64,000 nt of DNA from Allodiplogaster sudhausi (GCA_945643635.1 CALZFC010000248.1:1789001-1853000), one strand, 5' to 3'; shown: positions 1 to 11,450, numbered from the stretch's first letter. Numbers and translations: made by a program. The notes: a model not told the origin generated them from the letters alone.

Positions 1-151
1 AAACAAGATGAAGGCAGCATCTTGTGAGTCAATGATTATTGTGTCTTTTAATTCTAACTATATACTTTTAACCATTGAGAGTAAAAAGTAAAAAAAGAGT
101 GAAATTCCTTTAAGATATGAATGAAAGAAGGGAAAAATGCAATAGTCAAAC

Positions 152-410
152 CGGCTTCGGCGATTCGGTCGAACGTGCTGAAGAAGCGATCGTGCTCGGC
201 GCGGCAGATGGTCAAGGAGTTGACACCGAGACGCGCCTTCCGCACTACCGTATTCCAGGCAGACGAGGACGAGTGGATCGAGAAGCTGCGGCGAGTCAGG
301 TACTTTTGGGCACGGCGCGGAGACAGCGTCACGATTGCGCCTGTTTTGAAGAGGGATTGTGAAAGGGATGGGGTGAGAGAGAAGCAGAGAAAAGATAGGG
401 AGAGTGAGCG

Positions 411-445
<35 letters not shown>

Positions 446-839
446 AAGATGATAAGGAAGCACGAAAGATGACGTTATCCACGCACCTTTCTCATCCCAG
501 CTGACGCGCATCTTGCGTAGAAGTGTGAAGAAGACTTCATCAATCTGCTCGTCGAGGTAGGAGTTCGCGTCCTAAAAGATATTTTCTCTTTTGTGCCTTC
601 TTTTCTATAATAATAACATGCTTTTACAAATAGCCTTTTCCTTAATATAAAAAAAATCTTTTTTTTAAATGAAAGGCAAGGAGTGGATATAATATGTTTT
701 TTTTATGAAACGAAAAAGTGGATAAAAGGCAAGATGCCTGGAGCGCGACAATGTCCTCGAGCTCGAGCTGCTGGCAGATCAGAATGAGCACGTCGCCAGG
801 CAGGCGTGCGATGTGCGGAGCCGCGGGCAGCACCTGCAT
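152..839 (-). CDS. F-box protein, 5' part of gene (continues beyond window start)
   Basis: Three minus-strand exons can be read: 839-738, 571-487 and 340-152, with phases that fit at each junction. The first begins with ATG and encodes an F-box: the motif IARLPGDVLILICQQLELED has the leading L-P and the following amphipathic helices typical of the domain that binds Skp1 in SCF ubiquitin ligases. The second exon reads DANSYLDEQIDEVFFTLLRK and the third contains CRAEHDRFFSTFDRIAEAG; I recognise no substrate-binding domain in them. Exon 3 ends at a GT donor (GTTTGA), so more exons lie to the left of the window. The first intron appears to use a GC donor (CAG|GCATCT) with a normal TTTTAG acceptor; otherwise the frame runs into a stop. 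The expected role is substrate recognition for ubiquitylation, by family only. An upstream 5' UTR exon may exist, because ATG is preceded by ..CGACAG. Confidence 0.6.
411..446. repeat. (GA)n microsatellite in F-box intron
   Basis: Run of GA dinucleotides on the plus strand, lying inside the intron between the second and third F-box exons. Confidence 0.9.
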
Positions 840-2100
840 CTTCTGTCGAGGACGACGGGGGACAATGGAGAACCTATAAACAACAACAACTACAAATATC
901 ATTATATTACATTGGATATATTTATTCATATTTTTTAACATAAATTTTTGCTCGAATTGAAGCAAAGATAGATATGATCAACGACTGTTAATTACACGAC
1001 ATGTCAACAGCCAATGAAAATGCTCAGTTCGTCGAGCTTCGAAGAGCGCCATGTACGCTCATATTTGGAACGTTGAGCATGAGAGTTAAGAGAGAGAGAG
1101 AGCGAAGAAGAGAGAAAGAGATAGAGAGAGATAGTGAATGGGAACGAGAGAGGGAAAGAGACGTTAAATGCGGAACGTGAGTGACGCTTCTCAAATTATG
1201 CAGGCTAGAGTGGAGGGCAGCATAATTACGGCGTATGCCCATGTTCTTCGGAAGATGAGGCAGCAAAGAAGATGGACGCATGCAATCAATCAGAATAATT
1301 AAAGAATACGTTAATTAATTAATTAATTAACAAACAAATAAATCAAATATCCCAGCATTACTCGCATTCCGGACGAAGAATGCAAAAATGAAAGTGAACA
1401 AGGTAGCGTAGTGAAAAGCGAAAGCAGACGTGAGAGTAGCACCGATTTGATAAGCCAGCGGAGGAGTAAGAAACGCTTATTAAGCAGAAAACAGTTCACA
1501 ACCTCTGTTCGATGCACTTTTCGCATTTGGAAAGGGTAAATAATAGAAATGTACCCCTAGTAAACATCGTTACAATCGGGCATAGCAATCTCATTGTTCA
1601 TAGAAAATTGAATTAATACCTTAAATTCTCTAGACTCTACAGTAACCCAACTAGGACACGAATAGCACCGGAAACCTTAAACGGTTGCTTCCGTGGGCCG
1701 CCTAGGCTGGAGTGAGAGTGAGTGCGTGTGGGAGGAGAGTAGATGATGTCGACCGATTAAGACTCTGCTGTGCTTACTCGAGCGGCAGTTCTCTCGATCT
1801 GTGCTTCTCTGCTGCGCTCTCCCGATCTCATGCACTCTCTGTTTCTGTTTCTATTTCTGTCTCTCTCTCTCTCACTCTCACTAATTCTCTTCCTCTTCCA
1901 CCACACACAGCACCCTGTGGTGGTAGAATGGGAGTGGCATAGCATAGATGTTAAAAGGCGGGAGGGGGAAGACATTGAGAGAGCTAGAGAGCATGTAAAG
2001 AGGAGAGACGCAGACGCTATGGGACATTCTGAGTGAGAGAGACATGAAGTCGACGCGGGGTCTCCCTTGCTCGGCCCGCTCTTTTCCACGACAAAAGCAC
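840..2100. other. Intergenic; GA/CT-rich, no supported gene
   Basis: Contains GA-rich stretches around 1089-1160 and a CT-rich stretch around 1858-1896, plus an AATTAATTAATT run near 1310-1330. Open frames here are mostly Ser/Leu or Arg/Glu translations of the dinucleotide repeats. I see no splice-consistent gene. Confidence 0.6.
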
Positions 2101-2116
2101 TCACGTCCAGGCGAGA

Positions 2117-2415
2117 CGTCAGAGAGTGTTCGGGCGTGAGAGACGGCGAGAGAGGCAGAGAAGATGGCAGGTGGCGAGAGAGAATGAGCGAGGGCGAGAG
2201 AGAGTGAAAGAAAGAGACAAGCCACAAAACAAATTCGGCCGGGTGTCGAACAATTGGGAGGTCGTGAGAGAAGCGAATGCAGCTGGTTCAAGGAGAGAGG
2301 GTGGCATGGGGATCGAGAGAGAGAGAGACGGAAGAAAGAGAGAGAGGGTGGAGAGTGAGAGACGGAAAGAGGGAATCGAGAGAGAGACACAGAGAGAGGG
2401 AGAGAGGGCAGAAAG

Positions 2416-2452
<37 letters not shown>

Positions 2453-2515
2453 GAGAGAGAGAGAGAAAGGGAGAGAGAGAGAGTGAGAGGAAGAGAAAGG
2501 AAGCCAATGGGATAG
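2117..2515. repeat. Polypurine (GA-rich) tract
   Basis: About 400 bases of almost pure A/G on the plus strand, with the cleanest (GA)n between about 2420 and 2495. It generates long but meaningless open frames in several phases on both strands. Confidence 0.85.
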
Positions 2516-3700
2516 AGAGTACAATTGTGATCAAAAAGAAGACTATAAGAAGAGGCATTGCAGCAAAGACAGTTACATACGATAATTGTGGCGGATTCCC
2601 GGTTCGGCTCTTCTTCACGTGCAAGCAATTAGAGATTCAGAACAGGCATGTAGAGAGGGCTTGAATGAAAGGAGCAGAGAGAAAAATGTGTATCCCTTTG
2701 ATTTTTTTTAAAGTAAATTTGAAGAAATCTTGTGGAAAATACAGAAAATTGTACACAGAAAAACGTGTAATTTAATTCTCTTATAATAGCGGCAGCAGAG
2801 GAGTGCACGATAATTTGTAACTGCTTGCAAGAGCGGAAAGGGTTGTCTTTTATTGCCGTGTTTCAGGGAAAGACAAAATTCCTTTCAATCTTTAAGTTTT
2901 CACTGCCTAATTCTTCTTGTTCTTCTGTCTACATACGTTCTTCACTCTTTCCCTTTATTTGCAATGGTTAATCTATTTTGCATGTGACATAAGAAAGCGA
3001 ATAGCTGAAGAATGTCTCGGAAATTGGAGAGTTCCAAAAATGTTCTCTATCTCTTTGCTGATCAAAAAGCGTTCTCGAACGGTCTGTCACTGATAAAGTG
3101 GCAGGGGATTTGACGTCCGAGAAAGTGTTCGCAAGGAGGTGATAATTAGTTGTGCGCACTACCAAAGTAGTCGCTTGAAAAAATGACTGAAAACAAGAGA
3201 AACAGCCAATGATCCGAATGTAATCTATATTTTATATATGTAAATGATGACGAAAGAAGTGAAACAAGTTGTTCGCTTTATTAATAGAACGAAAAAAAAA
3301 TCAAAGTATGAAAAATTTGTGCCCATGATGAATTCATGATCATGGTCCGCGGCAAATACTGATGCACTCATGAATCTTTTGTTTCTTCACTTTTTAAACA
3401 GTTATGAGAGCTTTGAACTTACTTTTAAATTTTAAGGTTTGAACTGCTTCTTTTTCTTTAAGTTGGCGTCCTTATGGTCGGCACAATTTTTTTTCAGATC
3501 CCTAGCTCCCAGTCTCATGCGTCTTCTTAATTGGGTGCCCGACCTCCCTCATCCTCCTCCTCCTCGCTAATGGTAAGACCCCTCCCTGTTGATGATAAGA
3601 GGAAGGTGGTTGCTAGGTCTGCGTGCAGCGCGGACCAAAAGAGGCCTGTCGTCGACAAACAGCGCATTTTCACGACTGTTCAGGACTGGTCTTCCACGAT
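2516..3700. other. Intergenic, no supported gene
   Basis: AT-rich sequence without a recognisable domain. A short frame from about 3531 into 3715 has non-repetitive composition and could be an exon, but no partner exons or family were found. Confidence 0.5.
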
Positions 3701-3710
3701 TTACTACTGC

Positions 3711-3788
3711 AGAGGAAGAGAGAGAGAAGGAGAATGAGAGAGAGAGGAGAAGGAGAAAGAGATAGAAAGAGAACGAGAGAGAACGGGA

Positions 3789-3828
<40 letters not shown>
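3711..3828. repeat. (GA)n / polypurine tract
   Basis: Nearly pure GA/GGA purine tract on the plus strand; the end (about 3788-3828) is a clean GA dinucleotide run. Confidence 0.9.
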
Positions 3829-3829
<1 letters not shown>

Positions 3830-4099
3830 ATGGAGATGGTCGAAGTACAAAACCGTGAATGTTATTGCATCCATTCTGCTTCTACACACTTCGAATTTCT
3901 GGAATCCTCGCATGCATAAAACGAACAACTTTTTTCATTTCGTCGTAATTTCCATTGTAAGTAACAAATATAGTGCTGCAGTTATAATACATGATCTATA
4001 CATGAAAGTCGCTTTTATTTCGCTCGTCTCGTTCTTCTTGATTTTACTATTATCAAGAAAACTAAAAAGACAAAAACCTGTCTTAAAATAACACTTTCC

Positions 4100-5060
4100 A
4101 GCCACATCAATAAAAGATTTTAGCGGATGCGCTTATGAACTTATTTAGTCGCTAAGCACCGCCGAGGAAAACTGAAGCCGAAAAGTCTTATTCCTGAAAC
4201 TTTCTTCCCATGTAAAGTTATACAGTTTTGAAATTGTAGAATTTCTCTTCCGTTAGAGTGTTGCAAAAGAGAGAGCAGCAAATCAGAAAATCCGCCTTAA
4301 TTGATTTTCAGTTATGCGCTCGCCCTCAACATTACTGGGCCCGATTTTAATCATACCAATAATATCAATAATATTTATAATATTAATATAATTAATATGA
4401 ACTGGAAGGTCTCCCCGATATGAGAATCTATCCGATTGTGAAAACCGTTTCAATGTCGGATAAAGAGAGAGAGAGAGAGAGAAATGGCTGATTGTGAGAA
4501 TGTAATGTAATGTGACAGAGTTCGTCTGGTAATCTCAAGGTTCAGGGTTCACCCGTCCCAGCACAAGGTTTTGAACCTTAAAGAAATACCTATTTTGCAG
4601 TATTTTATCATTTTAACTCAACAAATAAGAAACTCAAACAAAACAAACGAAAAACTCTCGCAGTCGTGTTCACCAAAGACGAAATAGGTTCTCACTTAGC
4701 GGAAACGGTATGAAAATACGTGTTCAGTGCGCAATTTTGTTCACATTATTTTATTAATGTTATTTATATTTCTGATATCGGACCCAATAATTGTGAGAAT
4801 GTATCTATGTATTACAGTCTAGTTCATTATCATCCAGCCCTTCCTTTTTACTATGACTCCTTCAAGAAAATGCAAGTGCCAGCTCTATATCTGAAGGAAA
4901 AAACACTTTAATGCGAAATCCATAAAAGCTTTTAGCAGAACTTCTTTCGACACTGCATCGCCGTGGAAATAGGAACAAAAAATTTTCTTTCACGGCTCCT
5001 GAAAAATATTTCTATTTGAGTGAAAAAGAGAGTTGTAAGGCAGTTGCCCCATCGTTATTT
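4100..5060. repeat. Dispersed repeat R1, copy 1 (diverged)
   Basis: Shares an ordered series of blocks with 18430-19420: the 'AAAAGCTTTTAG' block, 'CATTAGAGTGTTG(T/C)', 'GCAAATCAG', 'ACAT TATTGGGTCCGAT'-like, 'GACA(G/A)AGTTCG', 'AATAAGAAACT', 'GTCGT(A/G)TTCACC' and 'GAAATAGGTT'. Part is also shared with 5870-6470. It precedes a PAN-like exon pair, as the third copy does, so it is probably part of a duplicated segment rather than an independent insertion. No terminal repeats or target duplication were found. Confidence 0.6.
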
Positions 5061-5361
5061 TTAAAATTCGTTAAATTTATTTTCTTAAAATCCGTCTCTC
5101 AATGGTGTAACGTCTAACAAAATGTGGTTTATTTCAATGATAAAAAAGGAAATAAATACAGTCATGAAGCCTGGGACCACTCTTGTTCTTCTCCATCTTC
5201 TTCAAAATGCAATGAGCACGGTTAATTTCGTTACTTTCTCCCTAAATGAAATTATACTATTAATATTTTATAAAATATGGTTTTCAAGTTCTCTAATACA
5301 ATTCATAATTTTTCAAATACAATTCGTAATTTCTTAATTATAATTCGCAATTTGTCAAAAA

Positions 5362-5852
5362 GCTACCATGTGCCTACGAGAGAATCCCTGATTCGACCGA
5401 GCTGCGGCCGAGGCTCAAGCTGCTGAGCAACTCTTCCAGAATGCACGAGCGAATGCGATAAGGTTGTAATCGACTCAGTAATGTTGAGCGGGACTTTACA
5501 TACATATGTTTATTCATACATACATACATATGTACATAATGCATCTGGATACATACGCACGTAACACCATTCTGTAGCAAAAAAATGCAAATTAAAATTT
5601 ATTCCATGCACCATAGTTTGTGTTTGGTTGCACAGACACAAGTGGTTTATCGGCAAAATCTTGGAATCGGTCATAATCGGACGTTCAGCTCATCGAATGC
5701 AAAGCGGTCGCATTCGACGGATTCGGCGCCTGCGCCCTTCTCGGAAGCTTCTTCAACCACTCTTGCCGGCCTCAGCCTCTCTACTTCAAGCCAGAAACAT
5801 GCACGGAGACGAGCACCACGGAGAAGACCAGCACTTCTTTCTGCTTTCGTTG
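5362..5852 (+). pseudogene. PAN/apple-like domain, two exons, frameshifted
   Basis: Exon a (about 5365-5463) encodes a fragment with STELRPRLKLL and, after a +1 shift, ATLPECTSECDK followed by a GT donor. Exon b (5689-about 5852) begins after TTCAG and encodes IECKAVAFDGFGACALLG, then SFFNHSCRPQPLYFKPETC and a short Thr/Ser-rich start. The Cys spacing (C-x3-C ... C-x-A-V-A-F-D ... C) resembles PAN/apple modules, which mediate extracellular protein or carbohydrate contacts. The same exon pair recurs at 20767-21194 and, more decayed, near 19620. The one-base shift in exon a makes this copy a probable pseudogene unless a splice variant removes it. No signal-peptide exon was located. Confidence 0.5.
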
Positions 5853-5869
5853 CTATGTATGGAAGAGGA

Positions 5870-6470
5870 AAAATGATGCCGAAAAGTTTATCCATGAAAC
5901 TTTCTTCAGAAGTGAAGTCTTGAAATTTTAGATTTTTTCCATTAGAGAGTTGTGAAAGAGAGAGCTGCAAATCAGCTTATCCATCTTTTTTACGAGTAGT
6001 TTTGTACGGTCCCGCTCAACATTATTATAATAATATGAATAATGTTAATAGAAAAATAATACGGAATTACACACTGAATATGCATTTTGGTGCGGTTTTC
6101 ACCATAGCAGAGCCTATCTTCAGGGAACACGACTGTAAAGACCGATTCAAAAATATACAGAAATGGATGTTTGTGATAATGGAATGTATGTACATACTTA
6201 TGTACTTACATACATACATACATACAAACATGTGTATGAGATGCGACAGAGTTCGACTGGGAATCTAAAGGACAAGCATTTGCCCGTTTGTGAAATAAAT
6301 TATTTTGCATTAACTTATCATTAAAACTCAATCAAAATAAGAAACTACAATGAAATAAGAAGCGAAATTGCATTCTAAACTGTAGTTTGTAACCTTGGCT
6401 GCAGGAGCCAGCTCGTTTCTCAGCCAAAACACGACCAAGCCTCGCATAAAATGCAGTAAATGCTCTCTAG
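5870..6470. repeat. Dispersed repeat R1, copy 2
   Basis: Closest relative of 18500-19065. Shared stretches include 'GAGAGCTGCAAATCAGCTT', the block around 'CTGAATATGCATTTT', 'GACAGAGTTCGACTGGGAATC' and a long near-identical block at 6380-6465 / 18980-19062 beginning GTAACCTTGGCTGCAGGAGC. An (ACAT)n microsatellite sits at about 6190-6235. Confidence 0.7.
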
Positions 6471-7743
6471 CCCTTCGGGCAGGCAAAAAAAATGCGAATT
6501 AAGATTGAGTTTTTGACTTATTTAACCAAAGACGTATGTAGATCAATATATGTATATGAACGACTTCTGCTGATTGGCCACAACCAGTCGGTTTAACGAA
6601 AATACAGCGTAAATTGTAATTTTCAGTTAGAAAAAAGAGTGGACAATTAAAGTTTATGTTGGATTATATGAATACTTATTTCCTTCCTCTTTAATGCAGC
6701 ACAGAAAAGAACGACGGCGGTGATTAAAACGTGTACGATGTTTCATTCTGCCCCAAAACGAAAACAAATTAACAATAAAAGTGAAATCGTGAAAGAATCT
6801 CCTCGTGAGAAGAGCCTCGTGAGAAGACATTGATGGCTGCTCATATATAGATGCATAAAATTGTAGGAAGGCAATCGCAGAGAATGGCGGAATCAAGAAG
6901 CGGCAGCCTCTTCCTTCTCTGCATTCTGCTGTCTCTCTGCGCCATATCCCGCGGGCTCGGAAAACTTGAATTCTGTCGAGGTTTGATCTAAGTCTATTTG
7001 GGCGTTAACATGGGGAGCTCTCTCAACTCGTTTTCTTGCAAAGTAGGAATCATAATATGAATAGAAGCAAAAAAAGTGGTTGTTTTCTTTATTTTAATTT
7101 TAATGGCTTTAGCAACGTGCACAATCACACGAGACGAATGCGACGTAGACTGGATTCGCGCGCCTCCATCGTGGGGACGAAGTCACTTTCCATGCCAGGT
7201 TTTCTTATGCGACTCTCACGAGTTCTGTCAGTATGATCAATCTGATAGACATTATTTGCTGATAGTGAGATCTCATCGTGAAATAGATGCTCAATTCTTA
7301 AGCAAACAACTACCACCACCTCGCCGACGACGACACCCCCACCTCAGAGCACGACAACGAGCACGCTTACCAGCGCGACTGCGAGTGCGACGACCACGAA
7401 GATTACGACGACCACGACTCCGACCACAACGACCACTACTGTCGCCGGTCAGCGGAATTTGTCAACTATATTGACTTTTTTCTAGCCTTTGAGAGAATAT
7501 CAGCATTTGTTCGTGGTTTACTAAAAGCTCAAATGGTAAATAATGAATGCAGAACGTGTTGACATGACGACATTCATCTCTTTCTTCACGGGAGAGAGAA
7601 GCTGTATTGTGTTATTTCAAGATGACACTTTGAGTGTGCAAGAGTTGCACCCACGAGCGGCTGAACACGTCGCCGGTGCGGGCGACTGCCGTGCCATTCG
7701 CGGACGTCGCAATCACGACAGATGCCACTGGCTGCCTCAACTT

Positions 7744-7773
7744 CTCTGTAAATGAAAGTTAGCTAACTGACAG
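7744..7773 (+). repeat. Left terminal inverted repeat of the 4.3-kb element
   Basis: Thirty bases starting CTCTGTAAATG and ending AACTGACAG, identical to the reverse complement of 12055-12084. Confidence 0.85.
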
Positions 7774-8105
7774 ATTGTTGACACAAGAAGGCTAACTGAC
7801 AGGAGTTTGCCCGAAAGAAGGCTTACTGACAGGATTGCACGCACCGGAAAGGTTAACTGGTAGGATTGTAAAAAGTGGAAGGGTAATTGGCAGAAGTTCC
7901 TCTTGGAAGGCTTATCAGTAGGTTTTGGAAGGCTAATTAATAGGATGCGACGCGGTTGCGGTAGCGGATGAAACGGGAGCGATTATTTCGTAGTCGTTGT
8001 AGTTGCCTTTGATACAATTTTCTGTTTTCCGTGCCCGTTCTCGTTACCATGCATTTTGTGCCTAATTATATGCCTATTTCGCTTTAGACTGATAACAATT
8101 ATACA

Positions 8106-8461
8106 GGCACGTTTCGCGCGGCGTTACACCTTGCTGCTCAGTCAACACTGCGAAGAGCTCCTCGCACTCCTTGTCATCTCGAGTCGCTGTCGGTTTGTCA
8201 CCTCGTCTCTTCCTCCAGCGAAGCTATCGGTTAATGAAATGTGATTGCACCTTGAACAAATTTGGGGATCGTTGTACTTTGTTTGTGATTCAGTGGTTCT
8301 CATTAACCTTGCGCTTGCTATTTTCGGCCAATTATGTGCTCATTATTCTTGTAGATACGCAATGACAGCAGGCGCGCAGAGTCATTTCGGGCGGTGCTAC
8401 GGCCTGCCCACTCAGAAGAAGGATGATTGCGTGGTCATCACTATCGATGACTGCGACTTAA
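8106..8461. other. Uncharacterised putative exons inside the 4.3-kb element
   Basis: Two blocks have coding-like composition. One, 8356-8461 on the plus strand, sits between TTCTTGTAG and a GTAACC donor and would encode a Cys-containing peptide (HFGRCYGLPTQKKDDCVVIT). The other, about 8106-8224, could be read on the plus strand or, more persuasively, on the minus strand (DDKECEELFAVLTEQQGV) between an AG acceptor and GTATAA donor. I recognise no family and cannot decide the strand of the second block. Confidence 0.25.
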
Positions 8462-8785
8462 AAGTAACCTTTCCATTTAGCCGAGCGCTTCTTGATCTAG
8501 AAGCAGTTGGGCTTAAAGCAAATGCAAATTTTTTTCTATGCATAGTTGGCATCTTTATTCTACTTGTGCTATGCGGCATTCTCTGATATCTCAACTGTTT
8601 AAACGGTATATGCATGCCATGCAAGCATGCGGGTTGAATATGTATGAACACCTTTAGTCCTGCTTACTTTTATCAGAAATATTTACTAGAATGTTCTACA
8701 ATTTCTTTCTTCATTTTCTTATTGTTTCTTGCTTTAAGAAGGGCTTACTTAAACGCATTTAATTGAAGGATCTTCCCGAAGAAAA

Positions 8786-8823
8786 CGAGAGGATTGCGCA
8801 CCGAGTAGTGCGCGGTCCTCTCG
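8786..8823. other. 38-nt perfect-stem hairpin inside the 4.3-kb element
   Basis: CGAGAGGA pairs with TCCTCTCG and, after a TT/GG internal loop, GCGCAC pairs with GTGCGC around a CGAGTA loop. The surrounding sequence is GC-rich (8780-8890) in an otherwise AT-rich area. Confidence 0.5.
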
Positions 8824-8957
8824 CCCCCTTTCCGCGTCCGAGACTTCGCCGTCAAGGACTAAGCCGCCGAAGCGGGGTTTGTGCTGGGGGTTGAAGGGGT
8901 AAGTAGAAGATATATGAGTAATTTTTTCAATTGTGGGATCGTGGCAAGTGGACCTCG

Positions 8958-9072
8958 CGTGTCTACCGTGCTCTTCTACGGCAGCATTCTAATCAGCCAA
9001 GGCCTGCATACGGTATGTGCTTGTTGAAAATGTTTTAGCTAATTTTGGTTTTCTTTTTTTTCTAATAAAGAA
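8958..9072 (+). repeat. Direct repeat flanking the CRAL-TRIO exons, left copy
   Basis: Starts TCTACCGTGCTCTTCTACGG, contains CAGCCAAGGCCTG and ends in AATAAAGAATTCC. Nearly the same sequence occurs at 10801-10920 in the same orientation. Confidence 0.75.
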
Positions 9073-9331
9073 TTCCTGTGAGATCCGTCAAGTTATTATT
9101 TGATTACCTTTCTCTCAGTTTTGAGTAACCTAATATTTTTAATAAGTGCGAATCATACATGGCAAGCAGAAGATTCATTTTTTACACGTTTATCGTTATT
9201 CCAGTGAATACTGTACACAATGTACATTAGTCTTACCTTGTGTACTCTTTACTAGCTAAAAAAAAATTGGCTTTAGCTAATTGCAAAATGTAGCTAGATG
9301 TTATTGTTCTCTTTGAAAAATCTTTTCTCAG

Positions 9332-10149
9332 ATCCAAATGAATGCAACAAAGGGACCATCGACCGTTGCCCGGCTATTCTCTTTGGAGGTGATGACCTTC
9401 CCACTGTGATTCGATCAGCACGCCCCTCCAGTACCTCCCTGGTTGCTTTTCCATTCTAAGACAGCCTGCCTCAGATTTCTCTTTGAATCCTATTTGCCTT
9501 AAGTACTAGATGTCGGACACTGGAAATGAATGCGAATTGAACCTGTTTAGGATCTCTGATAGGCTTCGACAAGGATGGCAACGTCGTCTATCTCCAGGCC
9601 GTGGGAAGACTCGATGCCTCCGGTTTCATTTTTTCGTCCATCTGCACCATCAAATTAAAGAACTACAGACACAGACAGTAAAGTAAGAACGTAAAGGGCA
9701 TTTATGAATGCTGAAATATTGGAGGGTTGATGCAATGTCTGATGAACTCTGATCTGTACCGGATGCGAATTGCGGAGTGCGAAGGAGTGATGCAAGTCAT
9801 TCGAGAACAGGTCAGGCAGCCATTCACCGCATCTTGTTCTCGAGTATTTGCTTAAGGAGCGCAAAATGGGGAAGAAGTTGGGGACTTCGGTGATCTTCGA
9901 CTTGGATGGAATGAGGATGTCGATGCTGGACGTGCAAGCCATCAAAGTGATCACGACGATGCTCGCGCTGCTTCAGGTTCTCTTCTCGCACCAAGTCAAG
10001 TACTATCATTGGCTGCTTGTGTGCAGGAGATGTTCCCCGACGTGCTGCGGAAGATCTTCATAGTGAATGCGCCCTCATTCATCCAAGTTCTCTGGGCGGC
10101 CATCTCTCGTTGTCTGGCCAAGCAGACTCTCCAGAAGATTCAGTTTTGA
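9332..10149 (+). pseudogene. Sec14-like CRAL-TRIO domain, five captured exons (no N-terminus)
   Basis: Five exons join in frame with GT donors and AG acceptors: 9332-9388, 9551-9622, 9725-9810, 9857-9976, 10027-10149. They encode a classic CRAL-TRIO lipid-binding core: GSLIGFDKDGNVVYLQAVGR, LDASG, RMRIAECEGVMQVIREQ, KLGTSVIFDLDGMRM and EMFPDVLRKIFIVNAPSFIQ. These match the usual 'GyDKdGnpV', 'viD.eGl' and 'nYPerlk.i.iiNaP' motifs of Sec14-family phosphatidylinositol/lipid-transfer proteins, cytosolic in known members. The frame stops at TGA 10147 just after LQKIQF, earlier than in the family. A piece resembling the LPxxxGG loop (HGGPVPESF) follows in the same frame at about 10163-10195. No start or N-terminal CRAL-TRIO-N helix was found. 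The whole set lies inside a transposon, so it is probably a captured fragment. Confidence 0.7.
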
Positions 10150-10271
10150 CTCCCCCACTGGATTCGTCCGCATGGGGGGCCTGTCCCTGAATCTTTCAAG
10201 TCAATTACTTATCTTTCTTTTTACAATATGTTTTCTTGATTCCCACAATAAGAATGATTGAAAGTGTGGTA

Positions 10272-10437
10272 AGTTTAGAGAAGAAGTGGCAGCAGAAGAG
10301 AAGCCTTCTCCTCTCCTCTCATCAGCTTGGATGTCCCTGCTCGTTCCATCAAAACTGTCTCTCTCCACATTGAAGGTTCCTTGTCTCCATCCCAAGCTCA
10401 TCATGATTGCTTTGTTGAGAGTGGCCGTGCCGGATGG
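10272..10437 (+). pseudogene. Possible GOLD-domain exon of the captured Sec14-like gene
   Basis: After an AAGTTTAG acceptor, one frame reads SLDVPARSIKTVSLHIEGSL, which resembles the first strand of the beta-sandwich GOLD domain that follows CRAL-TRIO in many animal Sec14-like proteins. The position downstream of the CRAL-TRIO exons fits. The remaining sequence is not clearly conserved and another frame is open across the same block, so this is tentative. Confidence 0.35.
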
Positions 10438-10800
10438 AGAAATAGGCTGCGCCCACTACTAGAGCTTTTTCTCTGGTGACTGAGATGCAGGCTGGCCAGG
10501 TCTGCCGTCTCTTCGCTTACCAGAACTCCACCAATCGCAGGACTACGGACTGTTAGTTTAACTCCTTTGTTTTACTCTTATGACCAACTCTTTTGTAGAT
10601 TGAACACCCCAATTTTTGTGAATACTAAGTTTTGCACGAAACGTGGAAGAATTTTATAGGAATTGTGTAAAAAGTAAATGCTAGGGCTATTTTTTAATTC
10701 CTCTATTTTTTCTCGGTATTCTGCGATGAAGTTGTAGTGAGAGATGAGCTTGCAGATACGTGCTGGCGGATAGATTCGAGACGGCCCTTCCCTCTTCGTT

Positions 10801-10920
10801 GTGTCTGTACTCTTCTACGGCAGCATCTGATCAGCCAAGGCCTGCTGACATACGGTACGTGTTTGTTGAAATTGTTTTAGCTATGTTTGGTATTCTTTAT
10901 TTTTTTTAAATAAAGAATTC
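10801..10920 (+). repeat. Direct repeat flanking the CRAL-TRIO exons, right copy
   Basis: Second copy of 8958-9072 (shared TACTCTTCTACGGCAGCAT-like start, CAGCCAAGGCCTG and AATAAAGAATTC end). The two copies are about 1.84 kb apart and bracket the CRAL-TRIO/GOLD exons. Confidence 0.75.
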
Positions 10921-11189
10921 TTTCAAGGAAGGCGAACGAAGATGACCGCTCCAAGCTGATGTCGTACTGGTGCCACAAGTTCGAGCAGTACATGACGTCG
11001 ACAGATAAATTAGTCAGTGAGAATGGAGAGATTGTTTAGCATTTCTTTTCATTTGAATTTTACTGAGTAGATGTTTTTTTTATTTGAATTATTCCTTTTT
11101 CGACGCATTTTACGTCTGTAGGGGCCATTTTTATGAGTTATAAGGAAGTGATACTGTAACGTGGGATTTTTCCTTACTACTTTGAATAC

Positions 11190-11450
11190 GATTGCAGATA
11201 CGTGCTGGCAGATGGCCCTCCCCTCTTCGCACTCCATCCACGAAGTCAGACAGCAAGTCGCCCTTCCTCAACACGAAGCTCGCATCGCTTCCTCGCGAGT
11301 GACAAGGGCATGGTCTTGGCAAACATTTCGCCATCTGTTTCATCATTCATGTTGGACTCGAATCTTGATTCCTTCCTTCATTATGCCGTATTTTCGATGG
11401 AACTACCTGTTATTTCTTTGGTAGAAGCAAATCTTGCGGTTTTTAACTAG
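11190..11450 (+). other. Unidentified open frame inside the 4.3-kb element
   Basis: Begins at a GATTGCAG acceptor-like site and repeats a short block also seen at 10748-10800 (GCAGATACGTGCTGGC). An open frame of about 80 codons follows. No domain is recognised; it may be more captured exon sequence. Confidence 0.2.

Noticed and set aside
1712..2628. Overlapping Ser/Leu-rich and Arg/Glu-rich open frames
   Set aside because: They come from GA/CT dinucleotide repeats, which lack stop codons in most frames; no splice sites or domains support them.
3531..3737. Possible exon with non-repetitive start
   Set aside because: Runs into a GA tract, lacks an ATG and partners, and no family is recognisable.
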